A stretch of DNA of 64,000 nt. It comes from Chryseobacterium paludis. Lineage in GTDB: Bacteria; Bacteroidota; Bacteroidia; Flavobacteriales; Weeksellaceae. Position numbers and translations under genes: made by a program. The first letter of the stretch is position 1; every line of letters begins with the position of its first letter. Shown one piece after another: positions 63,496 through 64,000 of the stretch. The stretch spans positions 2,790,001 to 2,854,000 of the forward strand of contig NZ_CP099966.1 in assembly GCF_025403485.1 (NCBI RefSeq), in the 5' to 3' direction. The notes beneath the pieces were generated by a model. That model saw only the letters and a program-made list of their open reading frames with translations. It did not search any database and was not told where the DNA came from.

Positions 63496-64000
63496 TAAAA
63501 CTTGAAATTAATCAGTGTGTCCCTGGTTACCCTATTCGTTAATTGTTTAGTCGTTATATCAAAATCTTTATTCTCATTAGTGACTAATATCTGAGCTACC
63601 TCTTTGTTTGGGAAGTTTTCTCTAAGCTTTTTTACAACAAAAGCTTTGCTTTCCTCTAAATTGATTTTCTTAATATTTCTATTGAGAATAGACTTTTTTA
63701 GTATATACAATCTTTTTTTGTAGGGCGGTAAGGAATTGACCCTTGCATCAAGTATGGGATATTCTGTGGGAAAAAGAAGATTTTTAATGAGCGTAATTTG
63801 TATCGTTCGCGGGATTTTATTTCCTAAATAATCGTTTTGCGCTACAATTGTATCAGTTTTGTCTTTAAAATAAACTTTGGTAGTCGTTTTAGTAAATACA
63901 ATATATTTTTCTTCTTTAATAGGTAACGAAGCAAATCCAGGAAAATTAAATGAGGGATAGGTTTCTTCTAAACTTATTTTAAAAAACAATTGCAGGGGTA
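63495..64000 (-). CDS. Hypothetical HTTM partner protein (N-terminus outside window)
   Basis: The frame is open through the window edge; the first in-window start-like codon is a TTG at 63989, but codons before it (P, L, Q) are also open, so the true start lies outside. The visible 168 residues contain EEKYIVFTKTTTKVYFKDKT and a charged helical part (KKINLEESKAFVVKKLRENFPNKE). It overlaps the HTTM gene start by one base, which suggests coupled translation. I do not recognise the family. Confidence 0.65.
   Translation of the reverse strand, partial: PLQLFFKISLEETYPSFNFPGFASLPIKEEKYIVFTKTTTKVYFKDKTDTIVAQNDYLGNKIPRTIQITLIKNLLFPTEYPILDARVNSLPPYKKRLYILKKSILNRNIKKINLEESKAFVVKKLRENFPNKEVAQILVTNENKDFDITTKQLTNRVTRDTLINFKF

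Overview
The window looks like a chromosomal segment of a Flavobacteriia bacterium, most likely Chryseobacterium or a close Weeksellaceae relative. The evidence is AT-rich DNA, Bacteroidota promoter boxes (TTTG, about 20 bases, TAnnTTTG), signal peptides ending in AQ, type IX secretion (T9SS) C-terminal sorting domains, a TonB-dependent receptor, a DUF3467 gene after rpoC, and a tuf / tRNA-Trp / secE / nusG order. I see no rRNA, CRISPR array, prophage or complete insertion sequence.

Layout. 1-8 kb: a cut TonB-dependent receptor, a DUF3575-like outer-membrane protein, and a two-component system followed by a porin and an MHS-family transporter, probably one carboxylate uptake unit. 8-11 kb: an alpha/beta hydrolase joined to an ECF sigma factor and a four-helix membrane protein, then a methyltransferase. 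11-25 kb: mostly housekeeping and secreted enzymes (patatin/Omp85-like protein, racemase, M43 metalloprotease, ABC exporter, truA, lpxK, purine nucleoside phosphorylase, thioredoxin, dinB, alpha-amylase). 24.9-25.8 kb: three small Cys/Gly-rich bacteriocin-like precursors. 26-33 kb: carboxylesterase, AraC regulator, cupin and alcohol dehydrogenase, a divergent HxlR/NmrA-type pair, and a nucleotide pyrophosphatase-like enzyme. 33-35.6 kb: small orphan proteins around an inverted hairpin element, plus an XRE regulator. 35.9-39.8 kb: a compact five-gene envelope redox operon (DUF5777 barrel, cytochrome-c-like lipoprotein, YceI, ankyrin, DOMON with T9SS tail) behind a near-perfect Crp-type operator and next to a Crp/Fnr gene.

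40.0-45.9 kb is an accessory island. It is bounded by a direct repeat of 87/88 bases made from the 3' end and terminator of the DUF3467 gene. It carries a membrane AraC regulator, two small HTH proteins, a frameshifted repeat protein and a 735-residue surface protein with four tandem GVTGLTA domains. This is the most unusual structure in the window.

45.9-61.9 kb, all on the minus strand, is the RNA polymerase / ribosomal protein / elongation factor block: tuf, tRNA-Trp, secE, nusG, [three paralogous small secreted proteins], rplK, rplA, rplJ, rplL, rpoB, rpoC, DUF3467. It is split twice: nusG and rplK are separated by the secreted-protein triad with its own terminator, and rplL and rpoB are separated by a strong terminator plus a separate promoter and a structured leader of about 317 bases. 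62.4-64 kb: an HTTM membrane protein and its cut partner.
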